Positions 63,204-64,000 of a stretch of DNA of 64,000 nt are shown piece after piece (position 1 is the first letter of the stretch; each line of letters opens with the position of its first letter). The stretch lies in the NCBI RefSeq assembly GCF_023277925.1, contig NZ_CP063832.1, positions 5,687,501-5,751,500 on the forward strand, read 5' to 3'. The notes beneath the pieces are model-generated. The model was not told where the DNA came from and made no database searches. It worked only from the letters and a program-made list of their open reading frames with translations. This stretch comes from Pseudomonas entomophila. GTDB taxonomy: Bacteria > Pseudomonadota > Gammaproteobacteria > Pseudomonadales > Pseudomonadaceae. The translations under genes and the position numbers were made by a program.

Positions 63204-64000
63204 TCAGGAGACACCCTGGCGCACGTCTCGCGCCGACAACAGCGCTTCGAAGCTTTCACGGTCCACCGGCCTGCTCAGGTAGTACCCCTGCACTTCGTGG
63301 CAGTTCTCTTTGCCCAGCGCCTGGAGCTGCTGCTCGGTCTCCACCCCCTCGGCGGTGACGGTCAGGCCCATGGCCTGGCCGAGGTTGATGATGGCCTGAA
63401 CCACCGCCTTGTCATTACCGCTCTGGCTGTTCAGCCCGGCGATGAAGCGCTTGTCGATCTTGATGCTGTCGAACGGATAGGTGCGCAGGTAGCCCAGTGA
63501 CGAATAGCCGGTACCGAAGTCATCCATGTTCAGGCGCACGCCCAGCTCCTTGAGCGCCAGCATGGTGCCCAGGGCACCCTCGATATCGTTGAGCATGACG
63601 TTCTCGGTGATCTCAAGCTCCAGGCGCTGGGCTGGGAAGCCTGTCTCCAGCAACACCTGGCGTACGTCGGCGACCACGTCGCTGCGGGAGAACTGCGCGG
63701 GTGAAAGGTTGACCGACACCAGCAGTTCTTCTGGCCAGTCGCGGGCATTACGGCAGGCTTCTGCCAGCACCCAGCGACCCAGGGGCACGATCAGGTCGCT
63801 CTGCTCGGCCAGCGGGATGAACGTGTCCGGCCCTAGCAGCCCCTCCTGCGGGTGCTGCCAGCGCAGCAAGGCCTCGACCGAGACGATGTGCAGGTCGTCC
63901 AGGCGATACCGCGGCTGGTAGTGGAGCACGAACTCGTTCTGCTTGATGGCGCGGCGCAGGTCGTTTTCCAACTGGCGACGGTACTGGATCTGCTGGTTCA
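63204..64000 (-). CDS. EAL-domain cyclic-di-GMP protein, C-terminal part (5' cut by window edge)
   Basis: The C-terminal EAL domain of a larger protein. Reading in from the edge, the linker (QYRRQLENDLRRAIKQNEF) is typical of a GGDEF-EAL junction, so a GGDEF and perhaps sensory domains probably lie beyond 64000. Catalytic elements are intact: VEALLRWQHP (EAL), VSVNLSPAQFS, ITENVMLND, MDDFGTGYSSL, IKIDKRFI, and TAEGVET. It should hydrolyse cyclic di-GMP. No start codon of the full gene is in the window. Confidence 0.93.
   Translation of the reverse strand, partial: NQQIQYRRQLENDLRRAIKQNEFVLHYQPRYRLDDLHIVSVEALLRWQHPQEGLLGPDTFIPLAEQSDLIVPLGRWVLAEACRNARDWPEELLVSVNLSPAQFSRSDVVADVRQVLLETGFPAQRLELEITENVMLNDIEGALGTMLALKELGVRLNMDDFGTGYSSLGYLRTYPFDSIKIDKRFIAGLNSQSGNDKAVVQAIINLGQAMGLTVTAEGVETEQQLQALGKENCHEVQGYYLSRPVDRESFEALLSARDVRQGVS

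Overview
The window is chromosomal DNA of a fluorescent pseudomonad, most likely of the Pseudomonas putida group. Support comes from the high GC content, the intact wspBCDEFR surface-sensing operon, the order prfB-lysS followed later by ppc-adk-tsaB, the five-gene braC/liv branched-chain amino-acid transporter, and dozens of dispersed REP-type palindromes of the GCCGGCTTGCCGGC and GGCTGAAGCCGCTCC kinds. Most of it is ordinary core genome, densely packed, with genes separated by short gaps, REP pairs and clear intrinsic terminators.

Layout. Positions 1-7266 carry the end of wspA and all of wspBCDEFR, a chemosensory pathway ending in a diguanylate cyclase. Positions 7267-9570 look like an accessory insert: a 490-bp imperfect inverted repeat and a lower-GC gene for a secreted halovibrin-like protein. 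prfB (with its programmed +1 frameshift) and lysS follow, then a TetR regulator, small lipoproteins, a DUF1704 putative metallopeptidase with a lipoprotein hydrolase, a DUF4398/OmpA lipoprotein pair, ppc, adk, tsaB, and small conserved genes up to rsmJ. Positions 26879-35864 hold a CopD-like membrane protein, dinG, an agarase-like glycoside hydrolase, a beta-lactamase-fold esterase, an OmpA-like lipoprotein, pdxH and a glycine-zipper lipoprotein. Positions 35940-43574, on the minus strand, hold an FAD protein, a lipoprotein and livFGMH-braC. Positions 43935-54736 contain a DUF2288 protein, a large tubulin/FtsZ-like protein, a beta-hydroxyacid dehydrogenase, an MHYT-GGDEF-EAL protein, rapA, and several very small genes, including a probable ccoM behind a well-placed ANR box. 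The last 9 kb hold an AaeAB-like efflux operon, two divergent SDR/LysR pairs, a GAF histidine kinase, a small conserved gene and the 3' part of an EAL-domain gene cut by the window edge.

Themes. Cyclic-di-GMP turnover appears three times (wspR, the MHYT protein and the terminal EAL gene). Envelope lipoproteins are numerous (at least eight lipobox proteins). The most interesting item is the 743-codon tubulin/FtsZ-superfamily gene at 44490-46721. It keeps the GGGTGSG nucleotide signature and a DxxD T7-loop motif, so it could be a polymerising GTPase, yet it stands alone between housekeeping genes and its role cannot be read from context. The second is the overlooked 38-residue ccoM-like gene with a near-ideal ANR-dependent promoter.
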